Source: Paenibacillus rigui (GTDB lineage: Bacteria; Bacillota; Bacilli; Paenibacillales; NBRC-103111). Taken from it: a DNA stretch of 63,795 nucleotides. The stretch's first letter is position 1, and each line of letters begins with the position of its first letter. Made by a program: the position numbers and the translations under genes. Of this stretch, positions 1 to 8,143 are shown piece by piece. Location: the NCBI RefSeq assembly GCF_002234615.1, contig NZ_NMQW01000036.1, positions 1 to 63,795 of the forward strand, written 5' to 3'. Below the pieces are notes generated by a model. That model saw only the letters and a list, made by a program, of their open reading frames with translations, had not been told where the DNA came from and did no database searches.

Positions 1-19
1 AGATGGGTATAAGAGACAG
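1..19. other. Residual Nextera transposase adapter end (artefact)
   Basis: Bases 1-19 match the 19-base Nextera/Tn5 mosaic end with a single mismatch at base 6 (G for T). It sits exactly at the contig edge. It is best treated as untrimmed library adapter and not genome sequence; real sequence begins at about base 20. Confidence 0.9.
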
Positions 20-280
20 TTAACACTCACTCGTTGTTCAGTTTTCAAAGGGCAATCTTGTAACTAAAACCTCAAAAGCCGCATCACAACTGCGATTCAA
101 GCTTTGTCAGTTATTGTCGTCTCGTTCAGCGGCGACTTTTATAATATATCACATTCACCCATCTTAATGCAAGCATTATTTTTTTCTTTTTTTTCAAAAG
201 CTTTTTTCATGCTTTGAATGATGTGTGCCGTTTTGGCGGCGAGGAATAATGTATCATAGCCCGCTATTGAAAGTCAAGCA
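20..280 (-). promoter_or_regulatory. rRNA operon promoters and leader (operon lies off the left edge)
   Basis: On the minus strand there are two tandem promoters, as in Bacillus rrn operons: TTGACT (272-277) with TACATT (248-253), spacer 18, and TTGCAT (167-172) with TATATT (43-48 in the 140s: 143-148), spacer 18. Downstream is a boxA-like stretch GCCCTTTGAAAACTG (about 38-54) and the run leading to GTGAGTGTTAA that typically precedes 16S or 23S rRNA in Bacillales. The rRNA gene itself would start just left of the window. The neighbouring order perR-ygzB-ygxA next to an rRNA operon is the same as in Bacillus subtilis, which supports this. No mature rRNA is present here. Confidence 0.7.
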
Positions 281-310
281 TAAATTCCATGCTAAAAGCT
301 CAATGTACCT

Positions 311-344
311 GAGAGCAAAGCCCAATAACAGGCTTCACTCTCAG
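311..344. terminator. Stem-loop downstream of thiG
   Basis: Two arms, TGAGAGCAAAGCC at 311-323 and GGCTTCACTCTCA at 332-344, form a stem with a short central mismatch and an 8-base loop. It lies about 30 bases past the thiG stop. There is no clean U-tract on either strand, so it may be an RNA-stabilising or processing hairpin instead of a full intrinsic terminator. Confidence 0.4.
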
Positions 345-374
345 ATTAGTCTATTTCAGTCCCCTATTTTACCG

Positions 375-1148
375 CTACTCAATCATTCCTTCTTCAGGGC
401 TGCTCGCCGAAGCATAACGCTTTTTCGGAATACGTCCAGCCATGAACCCTTTTCTACCTGCCATGACTGCCAGTTTAAACGCCTCTGCCATCAATACAGG
501 ATTCCGTGCTCCGGCAACTGCCGTATTCAGCAAAACTCCGTCAGCGCCAAGTTCCATCGCAAGAGCAGCATCGGCAGGTCCGCCAATCCCTGCATCTACA
601 ATAACAGGAACCTTTGCCTCCTCAATAATAAAGCGAAGCTGGTTCGGATTGGCGATTCCTTGTCCGGAACCAATAGGCGACGCCCCCGGCATCACTGCCG
701 CAGCTCCAGCCTCCTGCAGCTTTCTCGCAAGAATTGGATCATCGGACGTATACGGAAGCACAATAAATCCGAGGTCTACCAATATCTTCGTTGCCTCCAA
801 GGTCCCGATAGGATCCGGCAGCAATGTTTTGGGGTCACCAATTACTTCCACCTTAATCATATCGCACAGGCCAGTAGCTTTGGCCAGCTTGGCAATACGG
901 ACGGCCTCCTCTACTGTATAGGCACCTGCCGTATTAGGGAGAAGCGTAAACTTTTTGAGATCAAGTGATTCCAAAAAGTTAGGTGCATCCGGATTGTCAA
1001 TCGGCAATCTGCGAATAGCGAACGTTAAAACCTCTGACTCCGAAACTTTCACCGCTTGTGTCTGAATATCCAACGCAGGAAACTTTCCTGTACCCAGCAG
1101 TAAGCGCGATTTAAACTCATAAGGGCCGATTTTCAATAGATCTGTCAT
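375..1148 (-). CDS. thiG: Thiazole synthase ThiG
   Basis: This cytoplasmic TIM-barrel enzyme builds the thiazole phosphate of thiamine from 1-deoxy-xylulose 5-phosphate, dehydroglycine and the thiocarboxylate on ThiS. The 257-residue length matches the family (about 256). The N-terminal [11 protein letters not shown] motif and the MIKVEVIGD motif holding the lysine that forms an imine with the sugar (K99) are visible, as is the [24 protein letters not shown] phosphate-binding region in parts. It lies directly downstream of thiS and is controlled by the same TPP riboswitch. The usual partners thiO and thiF are not adjacent. Identification is firm. Confidence 0.95.
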   Translation of the reverse strand: MTDLLKIGPYEFKSRLLLGTGKFPALDIQTQAVKVSESEVLTFAIRRLPIDNPDAPNFLESLDLKKFTLLPNTAGAYTVEEAVRIAKLAKATGLCDMIKVEVIGDPKTLLPDPIGTLEATKILVDLGFIVLPYTSDDPILARKLQEAGAAAVMPGASPIGSGQGIANPNQLRFIIEEAKVPVIVDAGIGGPADAALAMELGADGVLLNTAVAGARNPVLMAEAFKLAVMAGRKGFMAGRIPKKRYASASSPEEGMIE

Positions 1149-1203
1149 GTTCTGTGCCTCCAGGCTTGAATTATTGGATAAAAATCAAACAAAAAAGTAA
1201 GGG

Positions 1204-1404
1204 TCAGCCTCCACCGACGAAATGGACAATCTCAATCCGATCACCTTCATGCAGCTGCGTTGTGTCATAGTCTGTACGCTCAACGATCTCTCGGTTCAGC
1301 TCGATGACAAGTATTTTTTGTTCCAATTTGAACTGAACGAGCAAATCAGCTACTGTGGCAACGTCCGTTACCGAGCGCGAATCTCCATTAATGATTAATT
1401 CCAC
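1204..1404 (-). CDS. thiS: Sulfur carrier protein ThiS
   Basis: ThiS is a small ubiquitin-fold sulfur carrier; its C-terminal glycine is converted to a thiocarboxylate that donates sulfur to ThiG. The protein begins VELIINGDSR and ends in HFVGGG, with the required Gly-Gly tail. I place the start at the GTG at 1404 (66 residues, the usual family length); a GTG at 1413 is an alternative. The reading frame stays open upstream to 1539, but that stretch is the riboswitch and its terminator hairpin (1472-1500), so the longer form is not plausible. It is the first gene of a thiS-thiG unit, 55 bases before thiG. Confidence 0.9.
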   Translation of the reverse strand: MELIINGDSRSVTDVATVADLLVQFKLEQKILVIELNREIVERTDYDTTQLHEGDRIEIVHFVGGG

Positions 1405-1471
1405 AAACTCCACCCCGCTTTCCGTATTACAAGAATGCTTTCTGCCAGATGCCAACCTCATGGGAAACAAC

Positions 1472-1500
1472 AAAAAAAGCCAACCGCATAAGGGTTGACT
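1472..1500 (-). terminator. Attenuator terminator of the thi riboswitch
   Basis: On the minus strand AGTCAACC, a 7-base loop and GGTTGGCT form an 8-bp stem (one G-U pair) followed by seven U. It sits between the TPP riboswitch and thiS. This is the expected place for a ligand-controlled transcription terminator. Confidence 0.85.
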
Positions 1501-1538
1501 TGGTAATCTGCTGTAGACAGCATGGCTACGTCCATCCA

Positions 1539-1649
1539 CTTCCCTACGCTGGTATCATCCAGAAGTATACCGTTCCGGTACACAAATCAGGTTCCAAGGG
1601 TCAAGGAACAGCTTCCTACTCTCAGCCTCGCATCGAAAGGCTCCCCTAG
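1539..1649 (-). promoter_or_regulatory. TPP riboswitch (THI element) controlling thiS-thiG
   Basis: Reading the minus strand from 1649, the conserved TPP-aptamer blocks occur in order: GGGGAGCC, GGCTGAGAG, CCCTTGGAACCTGAT, GATACCAGCGTAGGGAA. Spacing fits the known three-way-junction fold. It lies upstream of thiS with a terminator hairpin between, so high thiamine pyrophosphate should stop transcription before thiS. Confidence 0.93.
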
Positions 1650-1669
1650 TGGCTATTAAGTTCAATGAA

Positions 1670-1698
1670 ATTATAGCAGAAAAATATGATTTTGTCGC
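1670..1698 (-). promoter_or_regulatory. SigA-type promoter of the thi operon
   Basis: Minus strand: -10 TATAAT (1670-1675) perfect, -35 GCGACA (1693-1698) four of six, spacer 17. It places the transcript start a few bases before the riboswitch aptamer. Confidence 0.7.
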
Positions 1699-1714
1699 AT
1701 GTTCGAGTCGTTAT

Positions 1715-2584
1715 TTATAGATTCGTATAGCGGATCTCCAGCACCGAAACCTGTTCGTCCATCGTATAGATAACTTCTTTAGCCAATATCTTCTTAACAA
1801 GCTTATTTAAAACTAATGGCAGCTCGTTTCGAATATCGGCCAATTTATCATTTTGCTGCAGCTCGTGCAGGCTCCACGCTTGTTCTCGGCTGGCTAAAAC
1901 TTGAATCAGCATTTTGCAGCACCGCTCCATTTTGGACATGACTGAAAATTCACAGGCAAGCAAAACTAACTGTACCCGCTGCTTCAGCGTTTCCTTGCTC
2001 ATGGTCAGCTCTTCATAAAGCTTATAGACTCCAGGATTGACTCCCTTCACTTGCCGCCATACCGTCGTCTCCGGATGAAGCCCCGCTTCAATAATAACAA
2101 GCCTCGCCCAATGATGGAGAGCCTCCAATATATTGTTGTAGGCATCCAGCAAGTGGTCGTCCAATACATATTCTTTACTCTCCGAGTATCTCCGCAAAAA
2201 TTTGGAAAACTCAATGAGCAGCTTGTGTTCCCGCATCTCCTGAGGAAATTCGAGCATACGGTGCCGCAGGCTTTCCAAATATATATTCCGATCCAGAAGA
2301 ATCTCTCCTTTTAAGATCCAATGAATAAGGTTGCGGCGCTCCCCTTGCACAATAATGCGATCAAGTAAGGAGGTACATATCCATCTTTCTTGTATACGGC
2401 AGTTGTCTTTTATATAATGATATTGTTGGTCGGTTTTCAGATCATCATTTGAAATGACAAGCAGCAGGAGATCAAAACCGTCCGTAAGAGCAGAAAACAA
2501 AGACGGGTTGTCTACAGCCAGTACGCTTATGACTGCTTCATCTTCCCGGAGCCTGGCAACCAGCTGTTCTTTTATGCCATTCAT
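1715..2584 (-). CDS. ygxA: Nucleotidyltransferase-like protein, YgxA family
   Basis: A 289-residue cytoplasmic protein resembling Bacillus YgxA, annotated in that genus as nucleotidyltransferase-like; its function is unknown. An N-terminal region with DLLLLVISNDD could be the remnant nucleotidyltransferase acid patch, and the rest is mostly helical. A good Shine-Dalgarno (AGGAGG) precedes the ATG. The position between ygzB and an rRNA operon is the same as in Bacillus subtilis, which is the main support for the name. Confidence 0.75.
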   Translation of the reverse strand: MNGIKEQLVARLREDEAVISVLAVDNPSLFSALTDGFDLLLLVISNDDLKTDQQYHYIKDNCRIQERWICTSLLDRIIVQGERRNLIHWILKGEILLDRNIYLESLRHRMLEFPQEMREHKLLIEFSKFLRRYSESKEYVLDDHLLDAYNNILEALHHWARLVIIEAGLHPETTVWRQVKGVNPGVYKLYEELTMSKETLKQRVQLVLLACEFSVMSKMERCCKMLIQVLASREQAWSLHELQQNDKLADIRNELPLVLNKLVKKILAKEVIYTMDEQVSVLEIRYTNL

Positions 2585-2716
2585 CGCTGCAGCCTCCTAA
2601 TTTACATTCATTGATACATCATTATTTCTACAAAACTAGGTGGTTTCCTGCATCGGATTGGTGACAAATTTCACAACATTGTTTAAAAACCCTTTTGAAG
2701 AAAGAAGTGACAGAAG

Positions 2717-3061
2717 TTGAAGCTCAAGTCAAGTAAAGTCAACGAGTTCCGTTTGTGGGGTCTGCTGCTGACCATGGGCGGCATGCTGCTTATGATTGTC
2801 GGTTTGGCAGGGATTGTTTTTGATTGGGGCTCTGCAGGCAAAATTATGGCCGTTACCTTTATGTTTATCGGGGCCATCGCCATGCTGGGGAGTATGGGCA
2901 TTTATTTTTGGGCAGGCATGATGTCTACCAGCGCGACCGTTATTGAATGTCCGGAATGCGGTAAGCCTACCAAAATGATAGGCAAAACGGATCGCTGCAT
3001 GTTCTGCAAAACGATCTTATCCATGGACCCCAAGCATGACCCGAATGCTAGTGCCAGTTAA
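2717..3061 (+). CDS. ygzB: YgzB-family membrane protein with CxxC ribbon
   Basis: A 114-residue protein of the UPF0295 (YgzB) family. Two hydrophobic segments at about 15-35 and 44-68 are followed by a cytosolic zinc-ribbon-like tail with C78-x2-C81 and C94-x2-C97. The start is a TTG at 2717; its Shine-Dalgarno is weak. It is transcribed divergently from ygxA and ends in a long-loop hairpin (3159-3213). Function is unknown; its conserved linkage to perR and ygxA is seen in Bacillus too. Confidence 0.85.
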   Translation: MKLKSSKVNEFRLWGLLLTMGGMLLMIVGLAGIVFDWGSAGKIMAVTFMFIGAIAMLGSMGIYFWAGMMSTSATVIECPECGKPTKMIGKTDRCMFCKTILSMDPKHDPNASAS

Positions 3062-3158
3062 TCGTACCTGGGAAAAGGAACATTTATGCTTGAAATATAT
3101 GTCTATAGAGATATTTCGATAAGGATAGCCCCCATTGAGAGGTTAGTTATATCGCAAA

Positions 3159-3220
3159 AAAACCGGTACGCTTCTTCCACCGTTGGATCGGGGACACAAG
3201 CAGTACCGGTTTTCTCTTTT
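3159..3220 (+). terminator. Terminator after ygzB
   Basis: AAAACCGGTAC (3159-3169) pairs perfectly with GTACCGGTTTT (3203-3213) around a 33-base loop, followed by CTCTTTT. It lies between ygzB and the convergent GH18 gene. Confidence 0.65.
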
Positions 3221-3253
3221 TTAAGAATAAGGATAAGATCAGGGCTGGTTCGG

Positions 3254-4993
3254 TTATTTATCAAGGGATGTTTTAATTAGATTCCATATGGACGGTGTTT
3301 CATAGCCTCTTCTCCAGGAGGCCACTCCGGCTAGGTTATATTTCTTTACTAAATCCAACCGCGCCTTCATGGAAACCTCGTCTTCAAGCCAAATTTTGTT
3401 CAGCTTGTCTCCATCTTTATATTCTACATAGTTTTGACCTGCCTCAGGCAAGAAAACAGGTGTCAGATTTTTTTCTTTTATCGTCTTTTGCGGTGTCTCC
3501 ATGTAGACGGATTTGGAGCTGACCTTGGTTTTGCCGTCCACTGTCTCTTCCGTCCACACTCTCGTGTAGAAAGGAACCCCTAAAATGAGCTTAGAAGCAG
3601 GAATTTGATCCTCTTTCATTAATTTAACCACATTCTTCTCTACCCAAGGCAAGGAGGATACACTCCCGGCCGTAGGACTGCTGGCCCAAAATTCATCGTA
3701 TGCCATAATCATCATATAGTCCAAAGAATCAATCAGCGCCTTGCGGTCATAAAACAGCGACCACATTTCACTATTCGATTTCGGAGTGACATCCATAGAC
3801 ACGATAAGCCCCTGCTCATGCATCAAAGGGACCATTTCACGGACAAATTGGGTTAAATTATCCTTGTCCTTGGTGCTGACATTCTCAAAGTCGATATTGA
3901 TTCCCTGTAAAGAGTATAGCTGAGCATAGCTGAGAAGCTGCTTAATCATCTTCATTCGCTTGTCATAGGTCGAGAGAGCTTCCGTTGTACGTTTCGGCTC
4001 AAACCCATTGCTGAATAGCGCCCATACCTGGATATTCTGATCGTGGGCCCACTTCACGTAGGCGGGGTCCGCCAAGTTTTTCAATGTCCCCTGTCCATCA
4101 TCCAAATGAAACCATGTGGGGCTCACAACATTTAACCCCGGCATCGGAGGAAACTTGGACGTGTCCGGATTTTTCGGTGTGGTCATCTGATCCCAAGTCA
4201 GATTGATTTTTCCGTTGATCGGTTTGGCCGGGACGAAGCTCGGCTGCAGTTCTTTTTTGGGGATAGTCTCCGTCTTGTCCTTGCTCAATTGCTTCTTGCT
4301 TATATATCCCATATACCCGTTAGCCAGCTGTACTTTATACCATTCCGGCTCCTCCGACCAGATCATCACGAATTCCGATTGTTTCAAATCGGCAAGGATG
4401 GGAGATTTAATAAAGGGCTCCTTACGCATAGGGACCGTCTTGTCAGGCTTGTCAGGAAAAGCGGCGGTTTTACCCCATTGCAGCGTATCGCCCTCTTTTA
4501 ACAGGATGACCGCCCCGGTTTCCTCCGATTCCCTTAGTTCAATGCGGTACAAATCCTCCAAAGGCTGTATCGGAAGATACAATGAACCGTTAATTTTCTC
4601 CAGCGGAAACTTTAATGTAAACGGCTTTTCGTTAACCATCCCGGTCAACTGGCTCGTCTTGAGCCTTAGAACCTTATCCTGCGTTGTTATGATCGTCGAG
4701 TCACTGGAGGTTTCATAAATCATGGTAGGATCAATCTGTTCCTTTACAATATCAAAAGGAAGTTTCAGCGTCTCTTCTTTCCCTTGAGCAGGCTTATCCA
4801 GCATAGCTCCCTGATAAAATATCGGTTTGGTCATGCCGTCAAATGAGGGCGCTTCATGTTTAGAGGTCGGTACGTACTGATCCCAGTAAAATGCTGCCGC
4901 CGCACCCAATACGATAGCTAACAAAATCATCAAGAAGGCCCATTTGCGTGTACGTCTATTCTTCGGTACTTTCATTGGGTAATCCGTTTCCAT
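3254..4993 (-). CDS. Membrane-anchored glycoside hydrolase family 18 protein (spore/cell-wall type)
   Basis: A 579-residue exported protein. A basic N-terminus and one membrane segment (about 17-37) anchor it. A copper-amine-oxidase-N-like region (about 60-165) and a bacterial SH3-like region (about 182-237) come next, then a GH18 catalytic barrel (about 285-575). The catalytic motif is GINIDFENV with D368 and E370, the form found in YaaH/YdhD-type peptidoglycan N-acetylglucosaminidases instead of true chitinases. The likely substrate is cell-wall or spore-cortex glycan (inferred). Start is the ATG at 4993; M7 is an alternative. It stands alone, convergent with ygzB. Confidence 0.8.
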   Translation of the reverse strand: METDYPMKVPKNRRTRKWAFLMILLAIVLGAAAAFYWDQYVPTSKHEAPSFDGMTKPIFYQGAMLDKPAQGKEETLKLPFDIVKEQIDPTMIYETSSDSTIITTQDKVLRLKTSQLTGMVNEKPFTLKFPLEKINGSLYLPIQPLEDLYRIELRESEETGAVILLKEGDTLQWGKTAAFPDKPDKTVPMRKEPFIKSPILADLKQSEFVMIWSEEPEWYKVQLANGYMGYISKKQLSKDKTETIPKKELQPSFVPAKPINGKINLTWDQMTTPKNPDTSKFPPMPGLNVVSPTWFHLDDGQGTLKNLADPAYVKWAHDQNIQVWALFSNGFEPKRTTEALSTYDKRMKMIKQLLSYAQLYSLQGINIDFENVSTKDKDNLTQFVREMVPLMHEQGLIVSMDVTPKSNSEMWSLFYDRKALIDSLDYMMIMAYDEFWASSPTAGSVSSLPWVEKNVVKLMKEDQIPASKLILGVPFYTRVWTEETVDGKTKVSSKSVYMETPQKTIKEKNLTPVFLPEAGQNYVEYKDGDKLNKIWLEDEVSMKARLDLVKKYNLAGVASWRRGYETPSIWNLIKTSLDK

Positions 4994-5020
4994 CGTTTCA
5001 CTCCCATGATGCTATTTAAT

Positions 5021-5066
5021 TGAGAAAACCTCTATCGAAGCCTTGCGAAGATGAGCGACCGCGTTC
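5021..5066. repeat. Dispersed intergenic repeat, copy 1
   Basis: A 46-base stretch starting TGAGAAAACCTCTATCGAAG and ending GAGCGACCGCGTTC matches 19542-19586 with about six differences and one gap. Both copies lie just upstream of a leftward gene. Confidence 0.55.
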
Positions 5067-5118
5067 AGCGGTATAACCGGCTTTCGCCGTCCTTCAAAGG
5101 AAGGCTCGCGTCCAAAAC

Positions 5119-5170
5119 GAAAAAAGACATGCTCGAAGCACCTGTCCGACAAGTGGCTTTCAAGCACGTC
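5119..5170 (-). terminator. Terminator of perR
   Basis: Minus strand: GACGTGCTTGAA (5159-5170) pairs with TTCGAGCATGTC (5126-5137) using two G-U pairs, with a second inner stem CACTTGTC/GACAGGTG, followed by six U. It lies 40 bases past perR. Confidence 0.8.
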
Positions 5171-5209
5171 CATTATACCGCAACTATGGCATCGCGTTCT
5201 ATCAAATTA

Positions 5210-5644
5210 TTAGTACTGTTTCACTGACGCACAGTCCGCACATATCCCGTACACCTCGACACGGTGGCTTTTAACCTGAAACCCGGTTTCGATACCGGCC
5301 GTCTTCTCCAAATCATCCAGGGGCTTATAGGCGAAATCAACCAGCTTGCCGCATTCTTCGCAAAGCGCGTGGTAATGCTCGGACATATCGGCATCAAACC
5401 GGCTGGAATGGTCCCCATAGGTCATTTCACGGACAAGCCCGACCTCGATAAATACCTTGAGATTATTGTAAACTGTCGCTACGCTCATACTGGGAAACCG
5501 AGGGGCCAGTGCCTTATAAATCTCATCCGCCGTCGGATGAGTCATCGTATTTAGTAAATAAGCGAGAATCGCATGTCTCTGTGGTGTCATGCGCACGCCT
5601 TTCATCTTCAGCTTCGTTAACGCCTGCTCCAATCTGGAATCCAT
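5210..5644 (-). CDS. perR: Peroxide-responsive Fur-family repressor PerR
   Basis: A metal-dependent DNA-binding repressor that senses hydrogen peroxide by histidine oxidation. The winged helix (MTPQRHAILAYL, MSVATVYNNLKVF) is followed by the regulatory site, with His of HPTADEIY, Asp of RFDAD, His-x-His of HYHALC and Asp of LVDFAY, and by a structural zinc site made of CEEC and CADC. All five PerR regulatory ligands are conserved, which separates it from Fur and Zur. I choose the ATG at 5644 (144 residues, as in B. subtilis, 145), because AGGCGG lies eight bases before it; a GTG at 5653 is possible. It has its own promoter and terminator. Confidence 0.92.
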   Translation of the reverse strand: MDSRLEQALTKLKMKGVRMTPQRHAILAYLLNTMTHPTADEIYKALAPRFPSMSVATVYNNLKVFIEVGLVREMTYGDHSSRFDADMSEHYHALCEECGKLVDFAYKPLDDLEKTAGIETGFQVKSHRVEVYGICADCASVKQY

Positions 5645-5683
5645 GCTGCTCACCGCCTAATCGTCTAAGAAGGGTATCACTTT

Positions 5684-5713
5684 ATTTTACGTGGCATCGT
5701 TTGAATTTGTCAA
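5684..5713 (-). promoter_or_regulatory. perR promoter
   Basis: Minus strand: -35 TTGACA (5708-5713) perfect, -10 TAAAAT (5684-5689), spacer 18. No clear PerR box is visible in it. Confidence 0.65.
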
Positions 5714-5753
5714 TGCGGATGCTTGCCCTTCTTTGGCAATAAGCAGGTAATGC

Positions 5754-6977
5754 CTATTTCGATGTACGAACCACGAGGGAACCGTTCGTGTCCAGGTTAA
5801 TCGTATATTGGCCTGAACCTACCTTGCCGTCAATCTCTTTCCCATGAATGCGCAGCGGCAGGGCTGTGTTGCTTGTCACGTTCTGTCCTTTGCCCTGAAC
5901 CCGGAAATCCCCATTGGCCGGCAAGGCTGCGTCAATTTTACCGTGAGTGGTCTGAAGATCCCAGTCCCCTTGCACCTCCGCCGCGGTCACTTCAATGGAT
6001 CCATTGGTTGTTCTGGCATCCACCTTCGCATGAGTATGATCCAGATGGATACCGCCGTTCGTTGTCTCTGCGCCAATGGCTCCGGTTATAGCTGCGGCCG
6101 AAAGTTGGCCGTTTGTAGACTTTAACCGAACGTCCCCCTGATGTTCATTTGCTTCGATAGAGCCGTTCGTCGTTTGCAGCTTCATATTGCCTTTTGTCTT
6201 TGAGGCAACGATCTTGGCGTTGGTCGACTGAAGATTCAATTCCGCTGCTTCCACATTTGTAATATGGATAGCGCCATTGGTTGTCGTGCCCTTCAGCTCC
6301 TGGCTCATAACGAGCTGCTCCGCCGTAATACTGCCGTTGGATAAATCCAGGTTCAGCTTGGTTGAACGCAGCACTTGTTCAGGAATCGCTACGATCAAAT
6401 CAATCCTGATTTTGCCGAACCCCCAAAATTTCCCCTCTTCCTGGCTTATGGTTTTGATGTTCAAGGTCGAGCCCTGCGTCGAAGCCTCTACCCTGGATTG
6501 TTCCACGATGGCTTTGGCTTTATCCGGGTCCCCTTCGGCGACATAAACGGTCGTCTGAACCTCGATCCGATCCGAGTTCCCGGTACGTATCGTCACATTG
6601 CCGGCCTGATTCGTCAAGTCAATCCGCTCTATCCTATCGGGAACGGTTATAGGCGTCGTCCCTTTATCATAAGGCTGCCCCTGCGTAAAATGTGTCCAGC
6701 CTCCCTTCATTAACAGTGAAGAGTTCAGACTGACCATCACAACAGCTGAAATGATTAAAGCAAAAATCAATCCGCCCAAATCGAGCTTCAGAGGCTTATC
6801 GCTGTCCCCATGTCTGGACTGAAGCCAAATATATTCGAGCCCGAGTGCAATGAACAAAAGCGGCCACCAATCCATTAAACGCTCTGTCCAATGGAGCTTG
6901 GCATATTGGTCCACTATGACCGCTACACCAACTGCAATCAAAAGCAGTGCAGCTGTGAAACGCCCCGCCTTACGCAT
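5754..6977 (-). CDS. DUF4097 (LiaG-like) membrane-anchored protein
   Basis: About 407 residues. Two N-terminal membrane helices (LiaI/LiaF-like region) and a third at about 75-90 are followed by a long beta-helix-like DUF4097 region with repeated TTNGSI / STNG units, such as TTTNGAIHI and TTNGSIEA, from about residue 210 to the end. I choose the ATG at 6977 because AGGAGG is seven bases upstream; the frame opens at 6998. It is the last gene of the sigma/anti-sigma operon. DUF4097 proteins are often found with envelope-stress sensors; the exact role is unknown. Confidence 0.8.
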   Translation of the reverse strand: MRKAGRFTAALLLIAVGVAVIVDQYAKLHWTERLMDWWPLLFIALGLEYIWLQSRHGDSDKPLKLDLGGLIFALIISAVVMVSLNSSLLMKGGWTHFTQGQPYDKGTTPITVPDRIERIDLTNQAGNVTIRTGNSDRIEVQTTVYVAEGDPDKAKAIVEQSRVEASTQGSTLNIKTISQEEGKFWGFGKIRIDLIVAIPEQVLRSTKLNLDLSNGSITAEQLVMSQELKGTTTNGAIHITNVEAAELNLQSTNAKIVASKTKGNMKLQTTNGSIEANEHQGDVRLKSTNGQLSAAAITGAIGAETTNGGIHLDHTHAKVDARTTNGSIEVTAAEVQGDWDLQTTHGKIDAALPANGDFRVQGKGQNVTSNTALPLRIHGKEIDGKVGSGQYTINLDTNGSLVVRTSK

Positions 6978-7004
6978 GTAGGCTTCCTCCTTCCTCACCG
7001 GGAT

Positions 7005-7634
7005 TCACTTTTTAAAAGATTCCTTCAAAAATAACGCCACACCGATAACGATCAGAATGATCGCTCCTATAGATGAGCCGATCCATTCGAATACTTGATT
7101 CAGCCATGCAGGCTTGTTACTGACAAGAAACAGAAATATACCGCCGATAATGAGCACATAACCGAAAGTGCTTCCCTTAAAGCGTTTGGGGACACCTGGA
7201 AAGGATTGCCCCCTCCCCAAGCTGTCCAACGGATCGGAAAGCCCGTCATGCCAACGGCCATTCACCCGATCGGTTTGCTGCAGGGCATCAAATATATTGT
7301 AGAAATAGATGACAGGCACAAATAACGAGAAAAGCACGATGAGCGGTATATTGCTGCTCGAGTTGGTCGCAAAAAACACAATCGCGAAAATATCCAAAAT
7401 GAGAAGCAGCATGAGGCCCATCCCCCGCTGCATTAAGCCTAAGTACAGCTGGCCGGTTCCTGGAATGAGGAATGAGAGCAAGCAGGCGACAAATTTGCTT
7501 TTTCTGGCTTTAAACGGATCAAACGGAGGTACGCGGTCCTGCTGGGGATGTCCCCAGCGCTCCAGCCTTTCGCGCAGAAACGCCTCTTCCTTCTCCTCAT
7601 CGTTCACCCGAGTCTCCTTCCGGTATTCCTCCAT
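7005..7634 (-). CDS. TM2/DUF5668-like multi-pass membrane protein
   Basis: A 209-residue protein with four or five membrane segments. The motif SFLIPGTGQLYLGLMQRG near residues 53-70 is typical of TM2-type domains, and the C-terminal YVLIIGGIFLFL plus IILIVIGVALFL pair resembles DUF5668. It lies between the anti-sigma gene and the DUF4097 gene, 27 bases before the latter, and so probably works in the same envelope module. No enzymatic motif is visible. Confidence 0.75.
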   Translation of the reverse strand: MEEYRKETRVNDEEKEEAFLRERLERWGHPQQDRVPPFDPFKARKSKFVACLLSFLIPGTGQLYLGLMQRGMGLMLLLILDIFAIVFFATNSSSNIPLIVLFSLFVPVIYFYNIFDALQQTDRVNGRWHDGLSDPLDSLGRGQSFPGVPKRFKGSTFGYVLIIGGIFLFLVSNKPAWLNQVFEWIGSSIGAIILIVIGVALFLKESFKK

Positions 7635-7690
7635 CTAAACAAACCTCCATTATTAAAATAGGCTAGGGATTGAACAACAACCGTTTTATA

Positions 7691-8143
7691 TCATGAGAGA
7701 AGCTGAGCCGAGATGCGCTGAACAACCACCTCAATGACGCTGACCTTGCTTTGAACGTCCTCGCTCCATTGGACCGGATTAATCGACATCATTCTCGTCC
7801 ACATGCCCGAGCTGATGAAAAGGAACGTCGCGGCAGCGGCTATGAAGCCGTGGACCAGCTCCAAACGAAAGCGTGCAGCATAGGAAGCCTTTGCAGACGG
7901 TTGCGGCCGTTCTCCGGTCCCGCTCTCACGAATGGCCTCCATAATGCTCTCCTCCAGCCCCGAAGGGGCAGCAAGCACAGGAAGACGATCCAGCAGCGAT
8001 TCCAGCTCCACATACCCGTATAATTGGGATTTGCAGCCCGGACAGCTTTGGAGGTGATGATGTATTCTACGGTATTCATGCTCAGAACAAGTTTTATTCA
8101 GATATTTTTGCAGCTGCTGATCGTCCGGATGCTGCTTGCTCAT
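7691..8143 (-). CDS. Zinc-binding anti-sigma factor (RsiW-like)
   Basis: A 150-residue membrane protein. The cytosolic N-terminus carries the ZAS motif H-x3-C-x2-C in HHHLQSCPGC (about residues 28-37), which binds the sigma factor, and one membrane helix lies at about 96-113, followed by a short extracytoplasmic tail. It overlaps the sigma gene by 50 bases, implying translational coupling and equal dosage. Release of sigma would need proteolysis of this protein under envelope stress (inferred from the RsiW family). Confidence 0.85.
   Translation of the reverse strand: MSKQHPDDQQLQKYLNKTCSEHEYRRIHHHLQSCPGCKSQLYGYVELESLLDRLPVLAAPSGLEESIMEAIRESGTGERPQPSAKASYAARFRLELVHGFIAAAATFLFISSGMWTRMMSINPVQWSEDVQSKVSVIEVVVQRISAQLLS

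Noticed and set aside
225-968. Rightward open frame of 247 codons
   Set aside because: It is antisense to thiG, has no ribosome site and its translation has no family-like pattern.
5654-5753. PerR box in the perR promoter
   Set aside because: No sequence close to the TTATAATnATTATAA consensus was visible, so autoregulation is not claimed.
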